A stretch of DNA of 64,000 nt from the NCBI GenBank assembly GCA_963723235.1, contig CAVRPV010000004.1, positions 124,001 through 188,000 of the forward strand, read 5' to 3'. Within the stretch, counting starts at the first letter, position 1; every line of letters begins with the position of its first letter. The notes under the pieces are model-generated. The model made no database searches, was not told the origin of the DNA, and saw only the letters and a program-made list of their open reading frames with translations. The translations under genes were made by a program, and so were the position numbers. The DNA is from CAIRTM01 sp963723235. GTDB taxonomy: Bacteria > Desulfobacterota > WTBG01 > CAIYCZ01 > CAIRTM01. Of the stretch, positions 36,770 to 45,114 are shown piece after piece.

Positions 36770-36924
36770 TGGCAGGATGTGGAAAAAATCTTTTTTACAG
36801 GCTGTTCAAAAATGCGCAAATGCAAGGCGCGCAATATCATGAGGAATGAGGCGTACTTTTTGTACGCCGCAATGACGAATGATGAGCGCAACGAAGCAGA
36901 TGTGCGTTTTTCAACAGCCCGCTA
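36770..36924 (+). repeat. Interspersed fold-back element, copy F
   Basis: Leader GGCAGGATGTGGAAAAAAT, then core from CAGGCTGTTCAAAAATGCGCA to TGTGCGTTTTTCAACAGCC. The arm pairs UGCGCA/UGUGCG with two G-U wobbles. Apical hairpin GGCGTAC-TTTTT-GTACGCC. The end CCCGCTAG provides the TAG stop of the minus-strand exonuclease gene. It sits between convergent genes. Confidence 0.88.
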
Positions 36925-37554
36925 GGAAGCTCCGGGATCGGTCTTCGGAACCGCAGGAGCAGCAAAGCCGGATTTTTCAAAACGCAAATACAATTCGCGG
37001 CTCATCCACGCATCAGTAGCTGCATAGGTAATCTGCTCAGAAGTCAACCTCTTGACGGCCCAGTTTGAAAGACGGGATTTTTTTGAAATGCGCACCCCCA
37101 GCACCGCCGCTGCAAGACCGCGCAGGCCGTAATTTTTAAGACCGGCATGCCGCGCAAGCGTGCCCAGCTCAACAAAACCCGCAGGTGCAAACGCTGCCAG
37201 TGTTTGCAGCATGCGCACGTCATGATCAAGCGCCACACCCGCCTTGATCCGTTCAGTATCAGCAAGTACCGCGCGCAACTGCTCCGGGAAACCCAGCACC
37301 GTGAGTTGAAAAATAAATACCCCGGATGCGCCGGCAAGCTGCAGCAGCGCGGGCGCATGCTGCTCTCCCTTCTTGAAGGCCGGACGGGTTTCAGTATCAA
37401 AGCCCAGCACACGCTCTGCGGCAAGGATGCTCAGCGCTTCACTGAGAGCGGCCTGATCGCGCACGACGCTGACCGGGCCATCATAGCTGCGGATCGGCAG
37501 CAGGTTGATATCGGCACTGTTGATGCGTTCAAAATCAGCACTTCCATTCAGCAT
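36922..37554 (-). CDS. 3'-5' exonuclease, RNase D-like DEDDy domain
   Basis: 210 residues. The exonuclease motifs are VLGFDTETRP (DxE, residues about 49-58), IKAGVALDHDVRML (second Asp, about 104-117) and ITYAATDAW (YxxxD, about 180-188), which together give the DEDDy active site. It lacks the HRDC domains of full RNase D, so it belongs to the short single-domain group. It starts 2 bases after the stop of the SpoU methyltransferase gene in a metG operon, fitting a tRNA/rRNA processing role. The stop lies in repeat copy F. Confidence 0.88.
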   Translation of the reverse strand: MLNGSADFERINSADINLLPIRSYDGPVSVVRDQAALSEALSILAAERVLGFDTETRPAFKKGEQHAPALLQLAGASGVFIFQLTVLGFPEQLRAVLADTERIKAGVALDHDVRMLQTLAAFAPAGFVELGTLARHAGLKNYGLRGLAAAVLGVRISKKSRLSNWAVKRLTSEQITYAATDAWMSRELYLRFEKSGFAAPAVPKTDPGAS

Positions 37555-37556
37555 AT

Positions 37557-38354
37557 CTAATCGTCGTTTCCATGTGCATTCATGTTGGTCAGGGTATTCT
37601 CCCCGACGCTTAAGGCATTCACAACCCGGTGGGCCGCGATCGCCAGGGCCTGATGAACATTCATTGATTTCTTATAGCCCTGCATGGGTATCTGCACGCA
37701 TTCGCTGCAGCAAGCGCGCACAGCCCCGGCAATGCCGTAGGATTCATTGCCGACAACCAGCAGGAATGTATCCGGAGGCTGCCACTGATCGACCACAACC
37801 GCTCCGGGACAGTTTTCAAGCGCGATTACCGGCACGCCGGACTTTTTCAGCATTAACGGTATATCTGCAATACAGCGCACCGGAATCCAGCGCTCAGTCC
37901 CTCGCGCAGCCCGGCGCAAACGCGCGTGGTTCAGATCAAGCCCGGCGCAGGCGTGTACCAGCCCGGAAAAGCCGGCATTATCGATCAGACGAATAATGGA
38001 GCCGACATTATAGGGGCTTCTGACCTGATCAAGCACAACCGTGACATCAAAGCGCGGCTGCCAGGCAAGCGGCACAGAGTCTGCTCGAGGCGGCTCAATT
38101 TCAGCCATGGTCCGGGCAAAACCCTCATGAAAATAAAAAAACTCATGCAGGCTCTCCTCCGGGCTCAGCCATTGCGGAGGCGTGTAGCGGTCAAGTTCTG
38201 CCCAGGAATGCATGACTGCATAGCGTTGCAGAAAGCCCTGATAGTCAACGGTTTTCAGGGCTGAACCGGCAAGCTCAGCCAGCAGCGCATGCTGCCGGCG
38301 AACCGGAAGCCGGCTGAATTTTTTCTGTCCGATTGTTTCAGCGCACCGGTCCAT
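37557..38354 (-). CDS. TrmH/SpoU-family RNA 2'-O-methyltransferase
   Basis: About 265 residues from MDRCAETIGQKKFSRLP. It carries the three SPOUT motifs: RSPYNVGSIIRLIDNAG (motif 1, about residue 135), FLLVVGNESYGIAG (motif 2, about 205) and IPMQGYKKSMNVHQALAIA (motif 3, about 225-245). These form the trefoil knot that binds SAM. It methylates ribose in tRNA or rRNA; the target is not predictable. The start overlaps the metG 3' end by about 17 bases. An upstream in-frame start exists deeper inside metG and is less likely. Confidence 0.88.
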   Translation of the reverse strand: MDRCAETIGQKKFSRLPVRRQHALLAELAGSALKTVDYQGFLQRYAVMHSWAELDRYTPPQWLSPEESLHEFFYFHEGFARTMAEIEPPRADSVPLAWQPRFDVTVVLDQVRSPYNVGSIIRLIDNAGFSGLVHACAGLDLNHARLRRAARGTERWIPVRCIADIPLMLKKSGVPVIALENCPGAVVVDQWQPPDTFLLVVGNESYGIAGAVRACCSECVQIPMQGYKKSMNVHQALAIAAHRVVNALSVGENTLTNMNAHGNDD

Positions 38355-40464
38355 TTTTAAGCACACGGGTGGTGATTGGCCGGCCCTCGATACAGCAGGG
38401 CACATCATCAAACATCATCCGGCTGTCGACAATACGCAGCGGAGCTGCCTTGAACAGCTCCACACTGATTTCACCTGCCTGTGCCGATGCCTGAGCGTCA
38501 ACTTCAACCAGGGCTCCGGGGGCGGCATCACCCGCATCCAGCAGCTCCAGCTTATTGCGTTTTTCGCACACCAGCACCATCCCCTGTGAGAGCACCCCGC
38601 GCACATCCACCGGCTTCAGATTTGAAAGAACCAGCACATTGCGGCCTGACAGCTCCTCCGGGCCGTAATGCTTGACCAGCCCGGCTGCCACGGTCCGCGC
38701 ATGGGCTTCACCGCAATCAAGCGTGAGGCAGTACAGATGTGTTGCGTCGGGGTGGGGTTCAACCTGCATAATCCGGGCGGCCTTGATCGCAAAGCGGCTG
38801 AAATCCGGCAGATTGCCGCTGAATTTTTTACGGAATTTCTCGGCATCGGCCATGTTCAGTTTCTGATAGAGAATTTCCGTGCCGGCAATCCGGTGACCAT
38901 CAAGCCCGTCGAATAATCCGACCCGCGACCAGTCATAGCCGGAAACCGCCATCATGGCAAGCATGCGCTGCGCGGTTTCAGGCATAAACGGTTCAAGGGC
39001 AACAGCCAGGCTTTGCACCAGGTAGGCCAGCAGGCTGACCGTTGCGTGGGCATAGGTACGGTCTGTTTTAATTGTTTCCCAGGGCTGCATGTCCTGAAAA
39101 AATTTGTTCCCCCGGTTGCCGAGTACGAGCAGACGGCGGATCGCGTCGCGCAAACGCACCTCCTCCAGGGCCTGCGTCACCTCGGCGCAATCCTCTTGAC
39201 ATGCCTGCACGAATGCCTGCTGTGTTTCATCCAGCGGGCAGTCCCTGATCGTACCGTCAAAGTTGTTATGCAGATATACCAGCGTGCGGTTCACCAGGTT
39301 GCCGATATTATCGATAAACTCGGCATTGGTTTTCTCAAAAAAATCCTGCCAGGTAAATGCCGTGTCGGCGCGCTCCGGACGGTTGGACAAAAGGTAGAAC
39401 CGCCACAGGTCAATTGCAATGCCGGTGCGCCTGACATCATCGCCGAACACACCCACATTGCGCGATTTTGAAAATTTGGTGTCTTCGTAGTTCAGGTATT
39501 CGGTGCTGTTAATGTGGTGCAGCATGGTCCAGGTCTTGCCGGTACCAAGCAGCGACGCCGGAAAAATAACCGTGTGAAAAGGTATATTGTCCTTGGCCAT
39601 GAACTGATAGAGCCGGACATTATCGGGGTTCTGCCACCACTCCCGCCAGTCGGATCGTGCAGCGGCCGTGATGGAAATATAGCCGATGGGAGCATCGAAC
39701 CAGACATAGAACACTTTTTTCTCGTAGCCTTTTTTGGGCACGGCAATGCCCCAGCTCAGGTCCCGGGTAATGGGGCGCGGCTGCAGGCCTTTTTCAAGCC
39801 AGGAGGCAGTGGTTTGCACGGCATTGCGTGTCCAGCTGCCGGACGTCTGTGTTGCGCTCACCCAGGCCTGAAGGCGATCCTGCAGCGTGTTAAGCGCGAG
39901 ATACAGATGCGCGGTTTCCTGCAACACGGGCGCGGAGCCGCAGACTTTGCAGCGCGGTTTTTTCAGCTGCTCGGGCTCAAGCAGCTTGCCGCACTGGTCA
40001 CATTGATCACCGCGGGCATCTTCATAGCCGCAGTGAGGACACGTGCCTTCCACAAAGCGGTCAGCCAGGAACATGGCGCACGTCTTGCAGTACGTGCGCG
40101 CGGAAGTCTTTTCAGTGATGAATCCGGCCGCTTCAAGATCACAAAAAATCTCCTGGGCAATGCGGGTTTGCTCAGGCGTGGAGGTGCGTCCGAACACATC
40201 AAAGGATATATTGAAATCACTATAAATGCCGGCATGTATCGCATGGTATTTGTCGCAGATTTCGCGCGGGGTGCAGCCCTCCTCTCGCGCCCTGTTCTCG
40301 GTTGCAGTCCCGTATTCATCGGTGCCGCAGACAAACAGGGTGTCATACCCGCGCAGGCGGCAAAAACGGGCATAGACATCGGCGCTGAGCACGCAGCCGA
40401 TAATGTTACCCAGATGGGGCACATTGTTGACATACGGCAGGGCTGATGTGATCAAACGCTTCAT
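38338..40464 (-). CDS. metG: Methionyl-tRNA synthetase
   Basis: 708 residues. The catalytic domain has the class I signature ALPYVNNVPHLGNIIG (HIGH variant HLGN) and TKFSKSRN (KMSKS variant FSKS, about residue 335). An insertion carries two zinc knuckles (CKTC...CPHC, then CDQC...CKVC). After the anticodon-binding helical domain comes a C-terminal EMAP/Trbp111-like tRNA-binding domain (about 590-708) with NVLVLSNLKPVDVRGVLSQG. It is first in an operon with the SpoU methyltransferase and exonuclease genes. Confidence 0.97.
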   Translation of the reverse strand: MKRLITSALPYVNNVPHLGNIIGCVLSADVYARFCRLRGYDTLFVCGTDEYGTATENRAREEGCTPREICDKYHAIHAGIYSDFNISFDVFGRTSTPEQTRIAQEIFCDLEAAGFITEKTSARTYCKTCAMFLADRFVEGTCPHCGYEDARGDQCDQCGKLLEPEQLKKPRCKVCGSAPVLQETAHLYLALNTLQDRLQAWVSATQTSGSWTRNAVQTTASWLEKGLQPRPITRDLSWGIAVPKKGYEKKVFYVWFDAPIGYISITAAARSDWREWWQNPDNVRLYQFMAKDNIPFHTVIFPASLLGTGKTWTMLHHINSTEYLNYEDTKFSKSRNVGVFGDDVRRTGIAIDLWRFYLLSNRPERADTAFTWQDFFEKTNAEFIDNIGNLVNRTLVYLHNNFDGTIRDCPLDETQQAFVQACQEDCAEVTQALEEVRLRDAIRRLLVLGNRGNKFFQDMQPWETIKTDRTYAHATVSLLAYLVQSLAVALEPFMPETAQRMLAMMAVSGYDWSRVGLFDGLDGHRIAGTEILYQKLNMADAEKFRKKFSGNLPDFSRFAIKAARIMQVEPHPDATHLYCLTLDCGEAHARTVAAGLVKHYGPEELSGRNVLVLSNLKPVDVRGVLSQGMVLVCEKRNKLELLDAGDAAPGALVEVDAQASAQAGEISVELFKAAPLRIVDSRMMFDDVPCCIEGRPITTRVLKNGPVR

Positions 40465-40514
40465 GCATACACTCCAGAATCAGGTTGCCTTTTCAGGGGC
40501 CAAACAGGTAAAGT

Positions 40515-41258
40515 ATGAAGTATATGGCAACAGTTCACAGGTGTCAAATGATTGCATCATTTCGGCTTAACGTATCAGATCGCGTGCTTGCAGGCGCCCT
40601 GCACCTGCCCGGCGGGCGCCAATCATCCCCCTGGGTTGTTTTATGCCATGGCCTTTTCAGCAGCATGGCTTCCGAAAAATTCGCGCATCTGGCAGCGTTG
40701 TTGTGCCGATCAGGCATTGCGGCCCTGCGCTTTGATTTCAGCGGCTGCGGCGCAAGCACGGGCAGCATTGCCGATACCACGGTAAGTCGCCGGCTGCAGG
40801 AGCTCGAAGCGGTTGTCGGCTTTGCAGACAGTCACCCCGCGCTGGGCTGTGACTGTGCCTTGATGGGAAGCTCTCTGGGCGGATTTGTGGGATTGCTGTT
40901 TGCAGCCCGCCGGCCGTTTAAGGCCCTTTCCCTGTGGGCAACGCCGCATGACCTCGCGGTCATCAAGGACAATATCCCTGCGCAGGAACTTCAACGCCTT
41001 AAACCGGACTTTTTTACAGACGCTGCCGGCTATCGCCTTGATGCCGGGCACTCAGATATTCCAATGCAGATTATACACGGCACCCATGATGAAATCGTGC
41101 CGGTCAGTCATGCCGACAAGTTGTGCTCAAGGGATAACCCCCGGCATCAATGTGTCATTATTCCAGGCGCGGATCATACCATCAGCAACCCTGAACACCG
41201 CAAAGAAGCCCTCGACAAATGCTGTGCCTGGTTTCAACAGCATCTGGAAACAGGGTGA
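40515..41258 (+). CDS. Alpha/beta hydrolase
   Basis: 247 residues. The oxyanion-hole segment is VVLCHGLFSSMASEKF (about residue 42). The nucleophile elbow is LMGSSLGGFVGLLFA (GxSxG, Ser about 120). The acid is in IIHGTHDEIVPVSHA (about 195) and the His in IIPGADHTISNPEHR (about 220). The pattern matches the serine aminopeptidase/BAAT-like hydrolase group, which often acts as esterase or acyl-peptidase. Substrate unknown. ATG 40515 follows AGGTAAAG; ATG 40548, at the start of the conserved fold, is an alternative. It is divergent from metG with only 50 bases between. Confidence 0.88.
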   Translation: MKYMATVHRCQMIASFRLNVSDRVLAGALHLPGGRQSSPWVVLCHGLFSSMASEKFAHLAALLCRSGIAALRFDFSGCGASTGSIADTTVSRRLQELEAVVGFADSHPALGCDCALMGSSLGGFVGLLFAARRPFKALSLWATPHDLAVIKDNIPAQELQRLKPDFFTDAAGYRLDAGHSDIPMQIIHGTHDEIVPVSHADKLCSRDNPRHQCVIIPGADHTISNPEHRKEALDKCCAWFQQHLETG

Positions 41259-41381
41259 GCGCAAAACAATTGCACGCTCAAACAGAACAAACAAAGCACC
41301 TGTATGGTTTGCATCTCTTATGATTTTTTTAGTACAGCGCGAAGTTCTGCATTACGGGCCGCGCCGGAAAGGAAGAGTACC

Positions 41382-41819
41382 ATGACCCATTCAGACAAAG
41401 GCAATTATGCGGGTAAACACTCAAAAGCGGCGGCCGTATGCGAGACAGTAGTACAGGCCGTGAGGGATATGGCTTGTAATGGCTCAATTTCCTGCGCGAC
41501 AGCACATAGCATTGCGCACACCTGCGCGGTCAGCCCGGAGGAGGCAGGCCGGGCAATCGATGCAGCAGAGGTGCGAATAGCGCATTGCCAGCTCGGTATT
41601 TTCAAACACAGCGCTGATATGCCTGCCGCCCCCTCAGAACTTACGTTGACCCCTGAACTTGAAGAATATCTTTCTAAGCGGCTGGTCAACGGGCGCCTGC
41701 CCTGCAAGGATGCCTGGTCTATTGCCGACCGTTTCAACCTGAACAGACTGCAGATTGGCACTGTCTGTGACAGGCTTGGCATTAAAATCAGCGACTGTCA
41801 GCTGGGAACATTCCGCTGA
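41382..41819 (+). CDS. Hypothetical protein with two tandem CQLG-type domains
   Basis: 145 residues from MTHSDKGNYAGKHSK, with GGAAGAG 7 bases upstream. Two halves align: GSISCATAHSIAHTCAVSP ending IAHCQLGIF, and GRLPCKDAWSIADRFNLN ending ISDCQLGTF. Each half is helical and ends in a Cys-Gln-Leu-Gly-x-Phe motif; the pattern looks like a duplicated small winged-helix or HTH-like unit with one paired Cys. No family or function is recognised. It lies between the hydrolase and the convergent caspase-like lipoprotein gene. Confidence 0.65.
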   Translation: MTHSDKGNYAGKHSKAAAVCETVVQAVRDMACNGSISCATAHSIAHTCAVSPEEAGRAIDAAEVRIAHCQLGIFKHSADMPAAPSELTLTPELEEYLSKRLVNGRLPCKDAWSIADRFNLNRLQIGTVCDRLGIKISDCQLGTFR

Positions 41820-41825
41820 ATGCCT

Positions 41826-42752
41826 TTACGGTGCAACCGTATTGATGCCCAGCGAAAAGAGATTGTCCACGATCTTCCAGGGAGGGCGACCGCGTTTTAT
41901 TTCTACCCATGCCGCAGCCCGGTATTCTTCATTCAGGCCGTATACAATATCCTGCGCTGAGGACCCGCGAAACAATTCGTAGAGCAGCCGCTTGAAAACC
42001 CGCATGTCAAGGTCAACAAGAGACGGCTGGCTGGCAAAAATCGCGGTTGTGGGATAGCCCTGTCTGAATGCCTGAACGTCATCAAGGAAATGCCGCAGGC
42101 TTGAACACGTTGCCAGCACCAGTACCTGATAGGCGCGCAGGGGCACACTGCCGTCAAGATCCCGGCTGTCGGGCGCAAAGATCGTATAGTCTTTATTTTT
42201 TACACTGTCGTGATATGTCCGCAACACGGTTCCCTGATAGCCGCTTACTTCGCTGTCCGGCATGATTATTTCATAGCCCGGAGTTCCCTGCATCCGGAAG
42301 GGTTTCTCCTTGCCGTCATGCAGAAACACCGGGCCGGCGCCAAAACGCGAATGCGAGGCGACAAAGAGCACTTCACATGTTTCCAGGGCTGCACGGAAAT
42401 CCTCATTGGTAAGAATTAAACGGGCATCTATAATAACGTCCCGACCGAACAGCCGGCAACTTTGGGTGCTCTGCCAGTGGCGCGGATCTTCCGGCAACTG
42501 CACGCGACCGAGATCGGCTGTCCCGATTCCAAGCCCGACGCTGATCCGGCCGTCGGCAATCAGCATTTCCAGATATGGCGGACAGTCCCTGTTTATCGGG
42601 CCCGCACGCACAGCGGCCTGACAGGCATGGCTAACCATTTCGGCAATATTGAGGGTTTCATCTCGAACGTCCGCTTCGGGTTGCTGCCGACCGGCACAGG
42701 CACTAAGAATAAGGACCCCGATCCAGAGAGCTATGGTTGTACTCAGCTTCAT
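41826..42752 (-). CDS. Lipoprotein with caspase/CHAT-like His-Cys dyad
   Basis: 308 residues from MKLSTTIALWIGVLILSACAG, a lipoprotein signal with lipobox LILSAC. The C-terminal two thirds show a caspase-fold pattern: CEVLFVASHSRFGAGPVFL (His at the end of a strand, residues about 128-146), then YQVLVLATCSSLRHFLDD (Cys after the next strand, about 208-225). Next comes TTAIFASQPSLVDLDM, then FKRLLYELF, which resembles the segment after the catalytic Cys in CHAT peptidases. This is inferred from pattern only. A surface or periplasmic lipid-anchored protease would be unusual. It is convergent with the CQLG gene. Confidence 0.65.
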   Translation of the reverse strand: MKLSTTIALWIGVLILSACAGRQQPEADVRDETLNIAEMVSHACQAAVRAGPINRDCPPYLEMLIADGRISVGLGIGTADLGRVQLPEDPRHWQSTQSCRLFGRDVIIDARLILTNEDFRAALETCEVLFVASHSRFGAGPVFLHDGKEKPFRMQGTPGYEIIMPDSEVSGYQGTVLRTYHDSVKNKDYTIFAPDSRDLDGSVPLRAYQVLVLATCSSLRHFLDDVQAFRQGYPTTAIFASQPSLVDLDMRVFKRLLYELFRGSSAQDIVYGLNEEYRAAAWVEIKRGRPPWKIVDNLFSLGINTVAP

Positions 42753-42958
42753 ACCGGCCGTTCCATATACATGTCTAAAAAACATTACCGCGTCAAAGGT
42801 TAGCTGAGATTAAGCTTGCCATACTTTGAAGAAAAGTTACAACAAAAACCAACCGGTGCTTGTGAATATGACTGCGTGTATGCCGCGGCGTCGCGATGAT
42901 CATAAAAAATTTGAGCGAATGAACATAACAAAATAAATAATGCCGATGGGGGGGATGT

Positions 42959-43147
42959 ATGAAGTATGTACTGCTGTTGTGCTGCGCAACTGCAATGCTG
43001 CTAAGAACAAGCGCAGCTGTGCTGGAAAAAATGGAATGGAAACCGGATCGGGAAGTCAGGCTCGATGACACGCCGATTGATATGGCCATTGCCGCCGAAG
43101 GCACTACAGCAGAAATGCAAACCAATAGACTGACGAACCCGGAATGA
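42959..43147 (+). CDS. Small secreted peptide (62 aa)
   Basis: MKYVLLLCCATAMLLRTSAA is a clear signal peptide. The mature part is about 40 acidic residues (EWKPDREVRLDDTPIDMAI, then TTAEMQTNRLTNPE) without cysteines. GGGGGGGATGT precedes the ATG. It ends 20 bases before the stop of the convergent ATPase gene. No family recognised. Signal peptide, ribosome site and free-standing position make it a likely real gene. Confidence 0.5.
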   Translation: MKYVLLLCCATAMLLRTSAAVLEKMEWKPDREVRLDDTPIDMAIAAEGTTAEMQTNRLTNPE

Positions 43148-43167
43148 GGATTTCCTCAAGCCGGGAT

Positions 43168-44277
43168 TTATTTTTCACCCTTGTGCTCTGGTTTCGCTTG
43201 CCCCAGTTCCTGCAAAATGCCGGAGAACATCTCCTCATAGGCCTCCATGCCCGGTTTGTCCTCAAGGGTTTTGATACGATTAAGCAGGAGCCTGATATCC
43301 TCCTGGTTGCGCTTGAGGACATCCCCGTTCTTAATCAACTTTCGAATAATCAGGGCAATTTCATATACATTGTTATTTAATTCCTGAAGCCTTTTCTCAA
43401 CACGTTCAAGCCTCACGTCTGCGCCTTCAAAATTTTGCGCCAGCATTTCCTGCATGCCGACACCCAGGCCCATTTTACGTCGGTCCTGGAGAACCAGCTC
43501 GATTATGTCTTTGCCGATTTTGCGCTGCTGCTCGGCAAAACCGTAAACAAGAGCGAGATCGCAAATAAGATTCACAACACGGGGAATACCATTTGAATTT
43601 TCAAATATGGCTTGAACCGCTTCAGGGTTGAAGATGTTCAGGTCTTCTGAGCCGGCGCTTTTAAGACGATGCTGAATATAAATGGTTGTTTCATTGCTGT
43701 CCAGCGGTTCCAGGTGATAGTGCACCGTAATACGCTGACGCAGCTGGGTGAGCCGCGGACTGTTGAGCTTATCCTTTAAGTTGGGCTGACCGGAAAGAAT
43801 GATATGAACAAGCGGAACCTTCTCATCATTGAGATTTGATATCATGCGAACTTCTTCAAGGGTCTCAAAGGGCAGGTTCTGGGCCTCATCCAGAATCAGA
43901 ACTACCGGCTGCCGCTGCCGGTAGCATTCCAGCAGATAGCTGTTGAGCAGCTCATACATCTGTGTCCTGCCTTTGCCGGCATAGGGCAGGTTCCACTCCG
44001 CCAGTATGGCCTCAAGCAGCTCAAGCGGTTGAATATTCGTCTGAAAAATGAGCGCCACGCGGGAGGAATCGGTGTCAAGATTGCGCAGGAGGTAATTAAG
44101 CAGTGTTGTTTTGCCTGCGCCGACCTCGCCGGTAAGAACCATGAAACCGGACTGCGATGAAAGGCCGTAGTCCAGATAGGTCAGGGCCATTTCATGTTTT
44201 TTACTCAAATACAGAAAGTCAGGATCCGGTAATGCGTTAAAGGGCTTTTCGCGAAAGCCGTAAAAGGCTTCATACAT
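43168..44277 (-). CDS. AAA ATPase of exopolysaccharide/XrtA-type cluster (ExeA/GspA-like)
   Basis: 369 residues. The N-terminus MYEAFYGFREKPFNALPDP is diagnostic for ExeA-like ATPases of exosortase-linked EPS clusters. Walker A is LTGEVGAGKTTLLNYLL (about residue 48), Walker B VVLILDEAQNLP (about 125), sensor-like LSGQPNL and GIPRVVNLICDLAL near 235. A coiled-coil tail (RLERVEKRLQELNNNVYE) follows. It is the last gene of the minus-strand operon from 49.6 to 43.2 kb. Its role is assumed to be in assembly or regulation of polysaccharide export. Confidence 0.88.
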   Translation of the reverse strand: MYEAFYGFREKPFNALPDPDFLYLSKKHEMALTYLDYGLSSQSGFMVLTGEVGAGKTTLLNYLLRNLDTDSSRVALIFQTNIQPLELLEAILAEWNLPYAGKGRTQMYELLNSYLLECYRQRQPVVLILDEAQNLPFETLEEVRMISNLNDEKVPLVHIILSGQPNLKDKLNSPRLTQLRQRITVHYHLEPLDSNETTIYIQHRLKSAGSEDLNIFNPEAVQAIFENSNGIPRVVNLICDLALVYGFAEQQRKIGKDIIELVLQDRRKMGLGVGMQEMLAQNFEGADVRLERVEKRLQELNNNVYEIALIIRKLIKNGDVLKRNQEDIRLLLNRIKTLEDKPGMEAYEEMFSGILQELGQAKPEHKGEK

Positions 44278-44301
44278 GGCAAAGCTTGCTATCCTGAAAA
44301 G

Positions 44302-45042
44302 TTAAACAAACCGTTTATTAAAAACAGCGCCCAGTATTTTGTCTTTATCAAGATGCCCTACCGCTTTGGCTGCTCTATGCTGCCTAACAATACCGTGCTC
44401 TACCACAAACAGGGTCCGGTCGATACAATCGCAAAGAATAATTGCGTCATCTCCATCGCTAAGCGCAGGGCCGTCAATAATTATATACAAATCCTTACGA
44501 CGGCTTTTCATCTCGTGAAGCATTTCACGCATTTTGCGTGAGCGTAAAAGTTCCTCAGACTTAAGGCTCCTGCGGCCCAGGGGCAACAGCAACAGCCGCT
44601 CAATGCCGGGACAGATCAGCAGATCAGAAAGCGGGATATTGTCGTGCAGGCAGTCTAATAAGCCGGGCTGCTCGTCGATGCCCAGGTATTTAAGTACTGA
44701 AGGATTTTTTACATTACTGTCAATGAGCAAAACCGCATGATCAACTTCACGGGCAAAGGTGATTGCTAAATTAATCGCAGTAAACGTTTTTCCTTCCCGG
44801 TTCTGTGTACTGGTTATTAACAACGTGCGGTCATCGCAGCCCCAGGTTTCGGCAACAACTTTTATTCTCAGCAGGTTGAACCGCTCATGCAGATCCTGAT
44901 CCACGAAGGGGGGGGCAAGTAATTTATGTTGCACAACCACAGATTCCGAATACCTGATAGTACGTGCGGATGGGAATCCCCTAAGCTCGTGTTTTGCTGC
45001 GGCATTTACTGCTACAATCCCAGGATCCAGGCGTCCCTCCAC
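44302..45042 (-). CDS. CpsD/CapB-family (BY-kinase-like) ATPase, second tandem copy
   Basis: 246 residues, GTG start without clear ribosome site. The BY-kinase core is very similar to the gene just upstream: LLITSTQNREGKTFTAINLA (P-loop), HAVLLIDSNVKNPSVLKYLG (Walker A' region) and DLYIIIDGPALSDGDDAI (Walker B). The P-loop has Thr where the family normally has Ala or Gly, and there is no C-terminal Tyr cluster. The N-terminal MSRIKDAL helix of the upstream copy is missing and stop codons occupy the corresponding place, so this copy seems to have arisen by duplication and lost its 5' end. Confidence 0.8.
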   Translation of the reverse strand: MEGRLDPGIVAVNAAAKHELRGFPSARTIRYSESVVVQHKLLAPPFVDQDLHERFNLLRIKVVAETWGCDDRTLLITSTQNREGKTFTAINLAITFAREVDHAVLLIDSNVKNPSVLKYLGIDEQPGLLDCLHDNIPLSDLLICPGIERLLLLPLGRRSLKSEELLRSRKMREMLHEMKSRRKDLYIIIDGPALSDGDDAIILCDCIDRTLFVVEHGIVRQHRAAKAVGHLDKDKILGAVFNKRFV

Positions 45043-45114
45043 TGCTTTATTAAAACCTGTTTTTCATGGGGGTAAAAGTATTTTCGCGTTTCTTTAATAG
45101 TTCCAAGCCTGTCA

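Noticed and set aside
1131..36924. A minus-strand reading frame conserved across element copies (LLRCAHHSSLRRT...KYASFLM...FEQP)
   Set aside because: It follows simply from the DNA similarity of the repeat. Frames start and end outside the element, lack ribosome sites, and the compensatory base changes fit pairing rather than coding.
38481..40446. Long plus-strand ORFs opposite metG, recB, recC and the LolA-like lipoprotein gene
   Set aside because: They are antisense shadows of well-conserved genes, with Arg/His/Ala-rich, low-complexity translations and no ribosome sites.
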